Source: Prochlorococcus sp. AG-409-A10 (GTDB lineage: Bacteria; Cyanobacteriota; Cyanobacteriia; PCC-6307; Cyanobiaceae). From it: a DNA stretch of 64,000 nucleotides. Shown piece by piece: positions 24,341 through 31,179 of this stretch. Positions within the stretch are counted from its first letter, which is position 1, and each line of letters starts with the position of its first letter. The position numbers were made by a program, and so were the translations under genes. The notes beneath the pieces are model-generated. The model was not told where the DNA came from, made no database searches, and was given only the letters and a program-made list of their open reading frames with translations. The stretch spans positions 47,438 to 111,437 of the forward strand of contig QCJG01000004.1 in assembly GCA_003216175.1 (NCBI GenBank). The letters run 5' to 3'.

Positions 24341-24595
24341 TTGATTAATTATTTGTTTGTTGTTTTTGCTTTCAGCTTAGCTTTTGTAGGTGTTGCCGAG
24401 GTGATGTACTGGTTATATAAAAAAGAATATCTTAGGGCCAAAGCTAAATATCTAAGAGAAATAATAGATCAAAAAAATAATTTAAGTAGCTTAAATGAGC
24501 CTTTTTATACATGTGTATATGAGAAATGGAACTCTGGAGAAATGCCTCTAAAAGAGGCAAATGCAATGTGCAGCTTAAAGTTTGAACAGAATTAG
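24341..24595 (+). CDS. Small membrane-anchored protein, unknown function
   Basis: An 84-residue ORF from a TTG start with one N-terminal transmembrane helix (LFVVFAFSLAFVGVAEVMYW) and a charged cytosolic-type tail containing two Cys (FYTCVYEKW, NAMCSLKF). No family recognised. It lies alone between the aldehyde dehydrogenase and the TVP38-type gene; the TTG start is uncertain because no clear ribosome-binding site is seen. Confidence 0.5.
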   Translation: MINYLFVVFAFSLAFVGVAEVMYWLYKKEYLRAKAKYLREIIDQKNNLSSLNEPFYTCVYEKWNSGEMPLKEANAMCSLKFEQN

Positions 24596-24673
24596 TAATC
24601 TCTATGGGAATCTTTTTATAATTTCATTACTATAGTTCTACTATAGAGTTAGATTTTGATAGAAAAATATTTT

Positions 24674-25423
24674 ATGACTAATAATCTTATAATTAATAAA
24701 TATTTTAGGTACGTAATAATAGCTTTCTTCGTTATTATTTTAATTATTAATATTAGTCTTTTGGATGTTAATATTATCAGTGATTTTTTTTATGAAACTG
24801 TTAGCCGTTTAAATTCGAACAACTTTTATAGCTTAATACTAATATTCTTATTATTTATATTAAGATCCATTAGTATAATAATACCAGTTTTACCAGGAAC
24901 TATATTTTCTGCTGCTGCTGGGTTTCAGTTTGGCTTTACGCAGGGACTAGTTATTATATTTTTTGCAGATTTTTTCTCTTGTTCAATATCATTTCTACTT
25001 TCCAGAAAATTAGGAAGAAATTATATTGCTAGATTACTTGGTTCAAGACAAATGCGAAAAGTTGAAAGTATTAGTCAAGATTATCTAGAAAATAATTATT
25101 TCCTTATGACAGCTCTTTTAATGTCTGGGTTCTTTGATTTTGTTTGCTATGCAATAGGACTAACAAAAATAACGTGGAAAAGGTTTATGCCTGCTTTGAT
25201 TTTTAGCATAATAATCTCAGATTCACCTTTTGTAGCTAGTGGTTTTGCCGCACGAAAAATTAAGGATATTGGATTAAAAAATTTCTTACAAAAGATATTA
25301 AATGGAGAGGTAGATATAATTTCTGGTAATTATCTTTTCCTATTCATAACATCTTTTTTAATAATTTTTATCTTGGCGATGATAAATATATATTTAAATA
25401 AAAGATCTAATATTATTAATTAA
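24674..25423 (+). CDS. TVP38/TMEM64 (DedA-like SNARE-associated) membrane protein
   Basis: A 249-residue integral membrane protein from the ATG at 24674 (a TTG at 24656 is also in frame). The family core is visible: ISIIIPVLPGTIFSAAAGFQFG, then FFSCSISFLLSRKLGRNYI, and a later segment around SGFFDFVCYAIGLTK. Five to six hydrophobic spans are present. Family members are re-entrant-loop membrane proteins of uncertain transport or lipid role. Strongly AT-rich codon use; Asn, Ile and Lys dominate. Confidence 0.82.
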   Translation: MTNNLIINKYFRYVIIAFFVIILIINISLLDVNIISDFFYETVSRLNSNNFYSLILIFLLFILRSISIIIPVLPGTIFSAAAGFQFGFTQGLVIIFFADFFSCSISFLLSRKLGRNYIARLLGSRQMRKVESISQDYLENNYFLMTALLMSGFFDFVCYAIGLTKITWKRFMPALIFSIIISDSPFVASGFAARKIKDIGLKNFLQKILNGEVDIISGNYLFLFITSFLIIFILAMINIYLNKRSNIIN

Positions 25424-25849
25424 TTTATTACTATACAAAAAAGCCCTTAAGAAATTAAGGACAAATAGGAATTTTAATTGTCTCTATTTTTGGTAAGACT
25501 TACCTCTATAGGTAAGTTGTACATGATGCTTTTCCACAACTTCTTTTTGCTGGTTGTACTTGAGGCCTCTGTAGGTCAAAGACATTTTCTCTCTCTCCGA
25601 AATATGCTCAAGTCCCCGTTCCTTGGCTTGAGTCAAACTGCGGCTCATCACTTGATGAGTTGAACGTTTTTGTAGTTTTTGCTACAAACCCACTATAAAC
25701 ATAGCTCTCTGTTGCCGGTGTTCATCTTGTTACATAAAGCTGACTGTCTTTACTCAAGCAGAACTTGTTAAATTCTTATGATCTGTGACAGTTGAAAAAC
25801 TTTACTGCTAGTTGCTTTTATTAGTATTAATCACCTTAAGTTGTGTATG

Positions 25850-25940
25850 TGAGGAGTTGAGATCCTCCGCAGTGGAAACAAGGAAACACTTGCGACTGAT
25901 CTTATAAAAAAACCGCCTTATTAAGAAAGGCGGTTTTTTT
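25850..25940 (+). ncRNA. Yfr2-family (Cyano-1 type) small RNA
   Basis: A hairpin CGCAGTG/CACTTGCG at 25868-25894 presents a loop with two copies of GGAAACA (25874-25880 and 25882-25888), the hallmark I recall for the Yfr2 family of cyanobacterial ncRNAs. An outer GATC/GATC pairing encloses it. A 14-bp terminator stem follows (A7CCGCCTT / AAGGCGGT7, 25906-25940). Upstream GTGAGGAG can pair with ATCCTCC. The 5' end is a guess. Other Yfr2 copies usually occur elsewhere in the same genome. Confidence 0.72.
25906..25940 (+). terminator. Rho-independent terminator of the Yfr2-type RNA
   Basis: Perfect 14-bp stem with arms 25906-25919 and 25927-25940, a 7-nt loop, a GC-rich core CCGCC/GGCGG and a T7 tail. 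Confidence 0.92.
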
Positions 25941-26188
25941 GTGCCCATTAACTATCCTCGTTCACAATATTACTTTCTGGATTTGTTATTAATGAATTAG
26001 GAGTTCTAGAACTTTCTCTCCAGTAGATGGTTGGTTAGTCAAGGTCGAAAGTTCAAATGGATAATAGAGTGCTGAACTCAAAAAAAGGGGGGACCAAAAT
26101 CTTACCCCCTCTTTAATGTGATTTTTAGCTTGACTAATTAGAGAAGGGTAGTATATTTGTATTATCCTAACCCTGTCGCAAGCTGTAA

Positions 26189-26216
26189 AGAAGCCACCTG
26201 CTAACTGGTGGCTTCT
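26189..26216. terminator. Strong 10-bp hairpin upstream of the DUF1651-like gene
   Basis: Arms AGAAGCCACC (26189-26198) and GGTGGCTTCT (26207-26216) are perfect complements around an 8-nt loop. No long T-run follows, so it may act as an attenuator or RNA processing element rather than a classical terminator. It covers the possible GTG start at 26208. Confidence 0.5.
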
Positions 26217-26234
26217 GTTCCTTGGATTAATAAA

Positions 26235-26534
26235 ATGATCGAATCAATAAGAGGATCATTGCCAACTCCAGCAGGATGGTTAGTCGCTCCTGCGAGAGAT
26301 TTTTGTTTGTTCTTTATTCGTGATCAGAAATCGGTCATGGTTGAGCCGACTTTCTTAACTCAACTTTGGTATTGCACTAAAGAAGGTGTCCCCACACGAC
26401 TTAAGAATACAAGAAGATTGGACTATCAATCCTCTTATGAAACTTGGAATGAACTAATCAGCAATGGTTGGGAATTGGTGGAGCATCAGTTCAATGCTTG
26501 TAAAGAATTAGTGGAATTGATCTTGGTTAATTAA
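26235..26534 (+). CDS. DUF1651-like marine-picocyanobacterial protein
   Basis: A 99-residue protein from the ATG at 26235 (a GTG at 26208 lies inside a hairpin and is less likely). The order GWLVAP, a hydrophobic strand, a Pro-containing middle, GVPTRLKNTRRL, then WNELISNGWE resembles DUF1651, a family I know as restricted to marine picocyanobacteria and of unknown function. It is a soluble alpha/beta-looking protein with no membrane segment. It lies just outside the left end of the tRNA-bounded element, in a gene-poor stretch. Confidence 0.6.
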   Translation: MIESIRGSLPTPAGWLVAPARDFCLFFIRDQKSVMVEPTFLTQLWYCTKEGVPTRLKNTRRLDYQSSYETWNELISNGWELVEHQFNACKELVELILVN

Positions 26535-26669
26535 CAAGAAGTGGGGACGCTCGAATTGCCTCTATAAAGAGGGTCAGAAAAACTGGAACATTTATTTTTG
26601 TTTTTTGGGATATGCTGATAGTTCCTGTTGCCCTGCCGACTCGGAAATCCCTCTATTAGCAACGCATTG

Positions 26670-26705
26670 GCATTCAAAAGACCCCTTCTGGGGTCTTTTG
26701 AATGC
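26670..26705 (-). terminator. 16-bp hairpin terminator of the left tRNA pair
   Basis: Perfect arms GCATTCAAAAGACCCC (26670-26685) and GGGGTCTTTTGAATGC (26690-26705) around TTCT. It lies 31 bp beyond the tRNA-Thr 3' end and is probably the original terminator of the chromosomal tRNA-Tyr/tRNA-Thr transcript. Confidence 0.82.
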
Positions 26706-26735
26706 GGTTGAGTGTCTCTTTCGTCCCTCCGACGA

Positions 26736-26807
<72 letters not shown>

Positions 26808-26818
26808 TTGTGGAAAGA

Positions 26819-26900
26819 TGGGCCGGGTTGGATTTGAACCAACGTAGGCGTAGCCAGCGGATTTACAGTCCGCCCCCATTAACCACTCGGGCACCGACCC
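26819..26900 (-). tRNA. tRNA-Tyr(GTA), left copy
   Basis: An 82-nt class II tRNA with a long variable arm (GGCTACGCC-type), acceptor GGGTCGG/CCGGCCC, anticodon loop CTGTAAA giving GTA, T loop TTCAAAT. Identical to 30545-30626. It precedes tRNA-Thr by 11 bp on the same transcript. Confidence 0.96.
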
Positions 26901-26944
26901 GATTTCTTTCCACGCAGCGTGGCATCTTTGCTTGACGCCAATCG

Positions 26945-26973
26945 AATATATATCCGATGAGACGACTTGCCAA
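26945..26973 (-). promoter_or_regulatory. Candidate promoter for the left tRNA pair, element-derived
   Basis: On the minus strand TTGGCA (26968-26973) and TATATT (26945-26950) are separated by 17 bp, a good sigma-70 spacing. Transcription would start about 38 nt before tRNA-Tyr. It lies outside the repeat, so the element itself would drive these tRNAs. Confidence 0.4.
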
Positions 26974-27190
26974 ATCTTTTTTAGGGAGTGCTGTGATCTG
27001 TTCTTAGTCCAAATCTTTTAGCGTTTAGTCCAGATGAAAAATTACTAGATAGGTTATGAAGTCGTTATGAAAAAGACCAATTAATACCACTTAAATAAGC
27101 ATTCATAATTTCTTGTCGTTGGGATTTGGCATGCTCCGTAATACCTCCAAAGAGCAGTGGCCTTGCCAAGGGAAAGAGCGAATCGTCATG

Positions 27191-27355
27191 TATACAGGGG
27201 GAATAGTTTTGAGGTCTCATTTATACAGGAGAAAGACCGAGGTGTTACGTGTACAGGGAGAAGAAAAGATTGGATTTACTTGTGAGGATTTCTACCGTTA
27301 GTCAGGACAAGACACCAACTAGCGGTAGGTAATGAGTTTCGTAACGATACGAAGC
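27191..27355 (+). promoter_or_regulatory. Three TACAGG repeats and two hairpins upstream of the 241-residue gene
   Basis: Related repeats TATACAGGGGGAA (27191), TATACAGGAGAAA (27232) and TGTACAGGGAGAA (27250) share TACAGG at 27193, 27234 and 27252. They are followed by a 10-bp hairpin (arms 27293-27302 and 27318-27327, one G-T pair) and an 8-bp hairpin (arms 27336-27343 and 27348-27355) ending 20 bp before the start codon. They could be operators, an RNA leader or an iteron-like origin. Confidence 0.5.
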
Positions 27356-27375
27356 TGGAAATACTGAAAACAAAA

Positions 27376-28101
27376 ATGACACTACTCAACATTTATGAAT
27401 CAGAAGTCTCTACAGAATTTAAAAATTTCTTAGATCAGATAAAGACAAACATAGAAGCTTATAGCGAAGCAAAGCTCAAAGCTCAAAAAGAACGAATGAT
27501 CATCATTGGAAAGATCGCTGAATATAAGCAATCCTTTCCTCAACGTTCCACTGATCATCGTCTTTTAGTCAAAGCAATGAAAGAAGAAGGATGGAGTGAT
27601 GATGTGATCAGTAATAACCTTATCGCTTTCAGGCGTTATCAAAAACTAATGAATAGCCATTCTGATTGGCATCCATTAGCTCAAGCAGCATCAGTTTCTC
27701 ACTTGTTATTAATGGCTAGAGCAGACGATGGACGATTGGAGCACAACGCTTTGAAATACCTCAAAAGACATAATAAGCTACCCTCTTTGTCTGCAATGCG
27801 AGGATATTTAGCTGGTTGGTTTGATGAGAAGTTTATGCAAAGAAGAAGAGCTTCAGGTGGTGGAGCTTCATCTGAATTCAATGCTGAGAGCTTTGATAAA
27901 TCATCAACCTTTGAATTCAAAATTGTCGAGGATAATCAATTGGTCTTAGGAGAGAAGCTTGTATCAATACTCAATAAAATTGATATGGATAAAGCTTTTA
28001 TTAATGATGCTTTTAAAGAAAAATTAGAACCTCACAATCATCAACTAGAAGTTCTTGCTGATTGGAGTAAGCCAATAAGAAATAAATCTATTAATTTATA
28101 G
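27376..28101 (+). CDS. Unknown helical element protein, possible DNA-binding
   Basis: A 241-residue protein, MTLLNIYESEVSTEFK onward. The N-terminal third is a charged helix (AKLKAQKERMIIIGKIAEYKQ), the middle has helix pairs around GWSDDVISNNLIAFRRYQKL and AASVSHLLLMARADDGRLEHN, then a basic Gly-rich linker (MQRRRASGGGASSE) and an acidic C-terminus. Its layout recalls the HTH-like host protein at 20723, but I cannot assign a family. No membrane segment or enzymatic motif. It is the largest intact gene of the element and ends before a strong terminator at 28200. Confidence 0.6.
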   Translation: MTLLNIYESEVSTEFKNFLDQIKTNIEAYSEAKLKAQKERMIIIGKIAEYKQSFPQRSTDHRLLVKAMKEEGWSDDVISNNLIAFRRYQKLMNSHSDWHPLAQAASVSHLLLMARADDGRLEHNALKYLKRHNKLPSLSAMRGYLAGWFDEKFMQRRRASGGGASSEFNAESFDKSSTFEFKIVEDNQLVLGEKLVSILNKIDMDKAFINDAFKEKLEPHNHQLEVLADWSKPIRNKSINL

Positions 28102-28199
28102 AGCTTTGTAATGCATTCATTCCTTGTACTTATATATTTCTGATAGCAATTTATAAGTAGGCGTCTTGAATAAAAGTCTTGTTTATTGAAAAACGTCAA

Positions 28200-28231
28200 A
28201 AAAAAATTCTTAGCCAGACCGCTAAGAATTT
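28200..28231. terminator. Bidirectional terminator between the 241-residue gene and hli
   Basis: AAAAATTCTTAG / CTAAGAATTTTT arms around CCAGACCG form a 12-bp stem with A- and T-runs on both sides. It can end the rightward 241-residue gene and the leftward hli transcript. Confidence 0.78.
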
Positions 28232-28296
28232 TTGTTAGATCTTTTCAAAAGGTTTTGAAAAAATTGTTGATAGGGTTTAAATGGATTGAGTTCCAC

Positions 28297-28404
28297 TTAG
28301 AAAATTCCAGGAATGATTTGACCTGTTGTTGCATATGCACCAAAGGCTGCAACCAATCCAAGCATTGCTGCCCAACCGTTAAACTTTTCTGCTTCAGGAG
28401 TCAT
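28297..28404 (-). CDS. hli: High-light-inducible protein, phage/multicopy type
   Basis: A 35-residue protein beginning MTPEAEKFNGWAAMLGLVAA and ending ATTGQIIPGIF. One chlorophyll-binding-type helix carries the ExxNG motif with Trp in place of the usual Arg (EKFNGWAAM), and the C-terminal TGQIIPGxF signature marks the multicopy HLIP class shared with cyanophages. HLIPs bind pigments and protect photosystems under light or nutrient stress. It lies inside the tRNA-bounded element, pointing towards the terminator at 28200. Confidence 0.92.
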   Translation of the reverse strand: MTPEAEKFNGWAAMLGLVAAFGAYATTGQIIPGIF

Positions 28405-28508
28405 GGCAAAAATGAAATATGAAGCAAATATAAAGAATAATTAGCAATACTGTGGGTTTTTACTCACGGCTTTTGATTATGAGAATTGATGCTTCTTATA
28501 AGAAAATT

Positions 28509-28790
28509 TTATTTAATCATCGAGATGATTTGTGCTGAGTGCAATCTTTGCTCTCGCTCTTTTTTTCTGGCCAAGTAGCCATTCAAGCTGGAGGAGCTAG
28601 TACTGCATTTAGAAGCAAGATTCAATTCGGACTGATGTATTGCTTTTCTTTTTGCCTTTTGCTCAAGTAGCCGAATATTTAATTCGGTTGAGCTTGAATG
28701 GCTTGGTCTGGAAGATAGAAACAACTCAGCGTTGTGGAGTGAGGTTTTCTTGCAAAGGCTTTTTCTAATTAAAGGAAGGTGATTCATCAC
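28509..28790 (-). CDS. Small basic hypothetical protein in the element
   Basis: A 93-residue ORF rich in Ser, Leu, Lys and Arg (LARKKEREQRL near the C-terminus). No family recognised. Its DNA contains a 12-bp inverted repeat, GCCATTCAAGCT at 28578 and AGCTTGAATGGC at 28691, which extends imperfectly outward. Coding status is uncertain because the inverted repeat could be the real signal. Confidence 0.35.
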   Translation of the reverse strand: MMNHLPLIRKSLCKKTSLHNAELFLSSRPSHSSSTELNIRLLEQKAKRKAIHQSELNLASKCSTSSSSLNGYLARKKEREQRLHSAQIISMIK

Positions 28791-28802
28791 GTTTCTCGGT
28801 AG

Positions 28803-28826
28803 AGGTAACCCCGTTCCCTGTTACCT
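28803..28826 (+). promoter_or_regulatory. 7-bp hairpin just before a 40-codon ORF
   Basis: Perfect arms AGGTAAC (28803-28809) and GTTACCT (28820-28826) end 4 bp before the ATG at 28831, where they would hide the ribosome-binding region. Confidence 0.35.
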
Positions 28827-28830
28827 AAAC

Positions 28831-28953
28831 ATGCATTTCCCTGAGGAAATCGAACGTACTAAAAGTGTAGCGGTTGATACCGTTTTATGTGATCAAGTGA
28901 AATACTCAATTCTGATTTCTTTGAAAAAATCACCTTCTGCTCTTGTTAGTTAA
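28831..28953 (+). CDS. Putative 40-residue ORF in the element
   Basis: ATG to TAA, beginning MHFPEEIERTKSVAVDTVL. No recognisable family; mixed hydrophobic and charged residues. It overlaps by 4 bp the stop of the convergent 117-residue ORF. Support is only the intact frame and the structured leader. Confidence 0.3.
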   Translation: MHFPEEIERTKSVAVDTVLCDQVKYSILISLKKSPSALVS

Positions 28954-29303
28954 TTCTTGATTTCTACGAATCTGGTTAAAAAGGCTTTTGCAGCAGATCT
29001 CCATCTCCCGATTCTTGATGAGGCCATGAGAGATCGATTAAGAAGTTTTATTTGAGAATTTCTAGCAGTGTTTCTTTTATTTAATTCGGCGACAGCGATG
29101 GATTGGATTTGCTCATGAATAGAGTTCTCGGCTTCGTCTTCCCAGTAATCGATCACTGCTTTTAATTCTTCTCTAGATAAAGCTTCCGTATCTTTAACGA
29201 TCATCTCGTACTCATTTTGTTCCAGGCACACTTTTGATTCCTGATTGAATTCGCCTTTTATTGTCTTGATTATTTTGAATTTGTCTATGTGAATTTGATA
29301 CAA
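28950..29303 (-). CDS. Hypothetical 117-residue element protein
   Basis: The protein begins MYQIHIDKFKIIKTIKGEFN, has an acidic middle (LSREELKAVIDYWEDEAENS) predicted to be helical, and a basic C-terminus (SSRIGRWRSAAKAFLTRF). It lies 38 bp downstream of the recombinase on the same strand and may be cotranscribed with it. No family recognised; the acidic-to-basic layout is compatible with a small DNA-associated accessory protein, which is only a guess. Confidence 0.5.
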   Translation of the reverse strand: MYQIHIDKFKIIKTIKGEFNQESKVCLEQNEYEMIVKDTEALSREELKAVIDYWEDEAENSIHEQIQSIAVAELNKRNTARNSQIKLLNRSLMASSRIGRWRSAAKAFLTRFVEIKN

Positions 29304-29341
29304 GCTTGAGAACCCTAATTACGTATAAGGCGAGGACATGG

Positions 29342-30321
29342 TTACCCCCCATGCCCCAGCTGGTAATGGCTGTATCGCATCAGCATCCTCAGATCTTTAT
29401 GACCGCTGGCTGCTGATATTTCCAATGCATTCATTCCATCTGCCCACATCGTGCTAATTGCGATGTGGCGTAAATCATGGAACCTCAGATTGGGCAGACC
29501 AGCAATGCTCCTTGCCCTGCTAAATCCATGGCGAGCTGCTCCGATGCTCAGATCAATCACTGTGTTAGTGGTCTTTGGGTAACGCTTGAGAAGTGCAACT
29601 GCTTGAGTTGATAGAGGGACGATGCGATGACTGCTTTGGATCCCTGTGGCTGCACAATCCTTGCGGCACAGATGAACCAGTTTATTTTTTAAGTCCAGAT
29701 CACTCCATTTGATGGCCAGTAATTCTGAGCGACGCATGCCTGTGGTTAAAGCCAATAGCGTCAGCCTTTTGTGATTGGGGTTCCGGGATTGCCCTAAAGC
29801 CATTAGTAATTTCTTTTTCTGGGATGGTGTGATGTAAGGAGCTCTGGCATCACTTGCTCCTCTGACTTTCAATTCCCTGGCTGGATTGGAGTTCAGTTGG
29901 CAGCCCAGCTCATCCTTGGCCCAATCCGACAGAACTCTCAAGATTCTGAGCTCTCTCATGATTGTGTTGGGCTTGACCTTGATCAATCGTTCGTCTCGCC
30001 AGAGAGCAAAATGTCTGATGGACAGATCCTCTATGAGAATTCCTCCCATCCAGCTGTTGGCCAATACTTTTAAGGGGTATTGCTCGTTAGCCCCGCTGCG
30101 GTGATCTTGCAGTGGTCCCTGGATGTATAGATCAATTGCTTCTTGGAAGGTTTGAGGGGTTTTAGATCAAGCTTGGAAGGTGTCTTTAGAGAACTTTCAA
30201 CAGCATTTGCCCACAGTTTTGCAGCTGCTTTAGAGCTAAAAGTTTTGGATGTTTGGCCTTGATATTGCTTCTTTCGAATCAGTGCTTGCCAGCCACTTCC
30301 GCTTCTACGAATGGTTGCCAT
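29342..30321 (-). pseudogene. Tyrosine recombinase (phage-type integrase), split by a frameshift
   Basis: Two frames make one integrase of about 326 residues. The first (30070-30321) encodes the N-terminal arm-binding region (MATIRRSGSGWQALIRKKQY); the second (catalytic part, from 29342) runs from TFQEAIDLYIQ onward. The switch lies in CTAAAACCCC (30156-30165), where one more A would restore frame. The catalytic set is intact in the second part: Arg in TTGMRRSEL, HDLRH, GHKD and the Tyr of MRYSHY. Normal function is site-specific recombination at the tRNA. It is either a recent pseudogene, a sequencing error, or expressed by -1 slippage on A-AAA. Confidence 0.85.
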
Positions 30322-30330
30322 TTTTTGGGT

Positions 30331-30405
30331 TGCATCAGGTCAGATGCATCAAGCAAAAATGGTCTAAAAACAACAAAAGTGGACCCAAAATTGGACGTCC
30401 ACTTT
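30331..30405. promoter_or_regulatory. Inverted repeats between recombinase start and tRNA-Thr
   Basis: TGCATC/GATGCA (30331-30336 and 30343-30348) lies 10 bp before the recombinase ATG, and AAAGTGGAC/GTCCACTTT (30376-30384 and 30397-30405) encloses CCAAAATTGG. The second could stop tRNA transcription from running into the recombinase, or be a recombinase or regulator binding site. Confidence 0.45.
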
Positions 30406-30461
30406 CAAAGATTTGCGATCCTAGTGCCTCAGATCGCTTGCCCTGGTTAAGCTTCCGACGA

Positions 30462-30533
<72 letters not shown>

Positions 30534-30544
30534 TTGTGGAAAGA

Positions 30545-30626
30545 TGGGCCGGGTTGGATTTGAACCAACGTAGGCGTAGCCAGCGGATTTACAGTCCGCC
30601 CCCATTAACCACTCGGGCACCGACCC
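30545..30626 (-). tRNA. tRNA-Tyr(GTA), right copy
   Basis: Same 82-nt tRNA as at 26819-26900. It is divergent from aroQ, whose upstream region (30627-30734) should carry the native promoter of this tRNA pair. Confidence 0.96.
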
Positions 30627-30734
30627 GATCCACTTGAAGAGATTAACAGTAAATGGTGCCACTTTTCTCGAATTTGTTGGTCCTTTGAGGTTGTTGTCGA
30701 TACGATCATGAAAGATGCTCAATTCGTAAGGAAT

Positions 30735-31172
30735 ATGGATCTTTTACTTGTTAATGGTCCGAATTTAAATCTTATTGGAAAAAGGGAACCATCTATATAT
30801 GGATCGCAAACTTTAGAAGACATTCAAGAAGAGTTATTGTCTTTAGCTGGTGAACTTGATGCAAAGCTCAAATTCTTTCAGAGTAATTCAGAGGGCGAGA
30901 TGATTGACTGCATTCAGAGCAGTATTGGAACCATTGATGGGATTTTAATTAACGCAGGAGCTTATACGCATACTTCTATTGCTCTTAGAGATGCTTTATT
31001 AGGAGTTGCGATTCCTTATGTGGAAGTTCATTTAAGTAATATTTATTCTAGGGAAGAATTTCGACATAAATCATTCCTATCAGATAAAGCATTGGGTTTG
31101 GTTTGTGGGTTTGGAGCAAAAAGTTATCAACTTGCTTTGGAGGGGATAGTTTCTTATTTAAAGCGAGCCTGA
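30735..31172 (+). CDS. aroQ: 3-dehydroquinate dehydratase, type II
   Basis: A 145-residue type II dehydroquinase of the shikimate pathway. From the ATG at 30735 it begins [19 protein letters not shown], with the active-site Tyr in IYGSQTL, His in [10 protein letters not shown] and the [12 protein letters not shown] loop. An upstream in-frame ATG at 30708 adds nine residues and is less conserved-looking. It is followed by miaE after 7 bp. Confidence 0.95.
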   Translation: MDLLLVNGPNLNLIGKREPSIYGSQTLEDIQEELLSLAGELDAKLKFFQSNSEGEMIDCIQSSIGTIDGILINAGAYTHTSIALRDALLGVAIPYVEVHLSNIYSREEFRHKSFLSDKALGLVCGFGAKSYQLALEGIVSYLKRA

Positions 31173-31179
31173 GGAGCTT

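Larger units (their letters stand above)
25424..26234. other. Gene-poor, hairpin-rich intergenic region
   Basis: About 810 bp without a convincing gene. It contains a CCTTAA-GAAA-TTAAGG hairpin near 25445, a TTGTAG/CTACAA hairpin near 25672-25690, a Yfr2-type ncRNA with terminator (25850-25940), a G6/C5 hairpin (26087-26110), and a 10-bp hairpin just before the DUF1651-like gene (26189-26216). A 61-codon ORF at 25478 has no protein-like character. Confidence 0.6.
26904..27375. other. Left non-coding part of the element with repeats and hairpins
   Basis: No convincing gene in 470 bp. Seen: a CCACG-CAG-CGTGG hairpin at 26910-26922, a possible minus-strand promoter for the tRNA pair (26945-26973), two TTAGTCCA copies near 27004-27032, three TACAGG-containing repeats and two hairpins (27191-27355) before the 241-residue gene. 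A 62-codon ORF at 27113 overlaps the repeats and looks spurious. Confidence 0.55.

Noticed and set aside
25478..25663. 61-codon ORF after the TVP38-type gene
   Set aside because: It starts inside a region of hairpins with low-complexity hydrophobic content and no start signal; treated as non-coding.
25840..25870. Yfr1 on the minus strand (AACTCCTCACAT motif)
   Set aside because: It lacks the final AC of the conserved ACTCCTCACAC motif and is not flanked by the two Yfr1 hairpins; the plus-strand Yfr2-type reading is much better supported.
25424..26200. 6S RNA, tmRNA or SRP RNA in the gene-poor region
   Set aside because: No tag-peptide frame, no SRP Alu/GGAAG-type core and no long 6S-like bubble helix could be found.
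27191..27258. CRISPR-like array from the TACAGG repeats
   Set aside because: Only three short, imperfect repeats with unequal spacing (41 and 18 bp) and no cas genes anywhere in the window.
27113..27301. 62-codon ORF at the left of the element
   Set aside because: It runs through the TACAGG repeats, starts at a TTG with no ribosome-binding site and shows no protein-like pattern.
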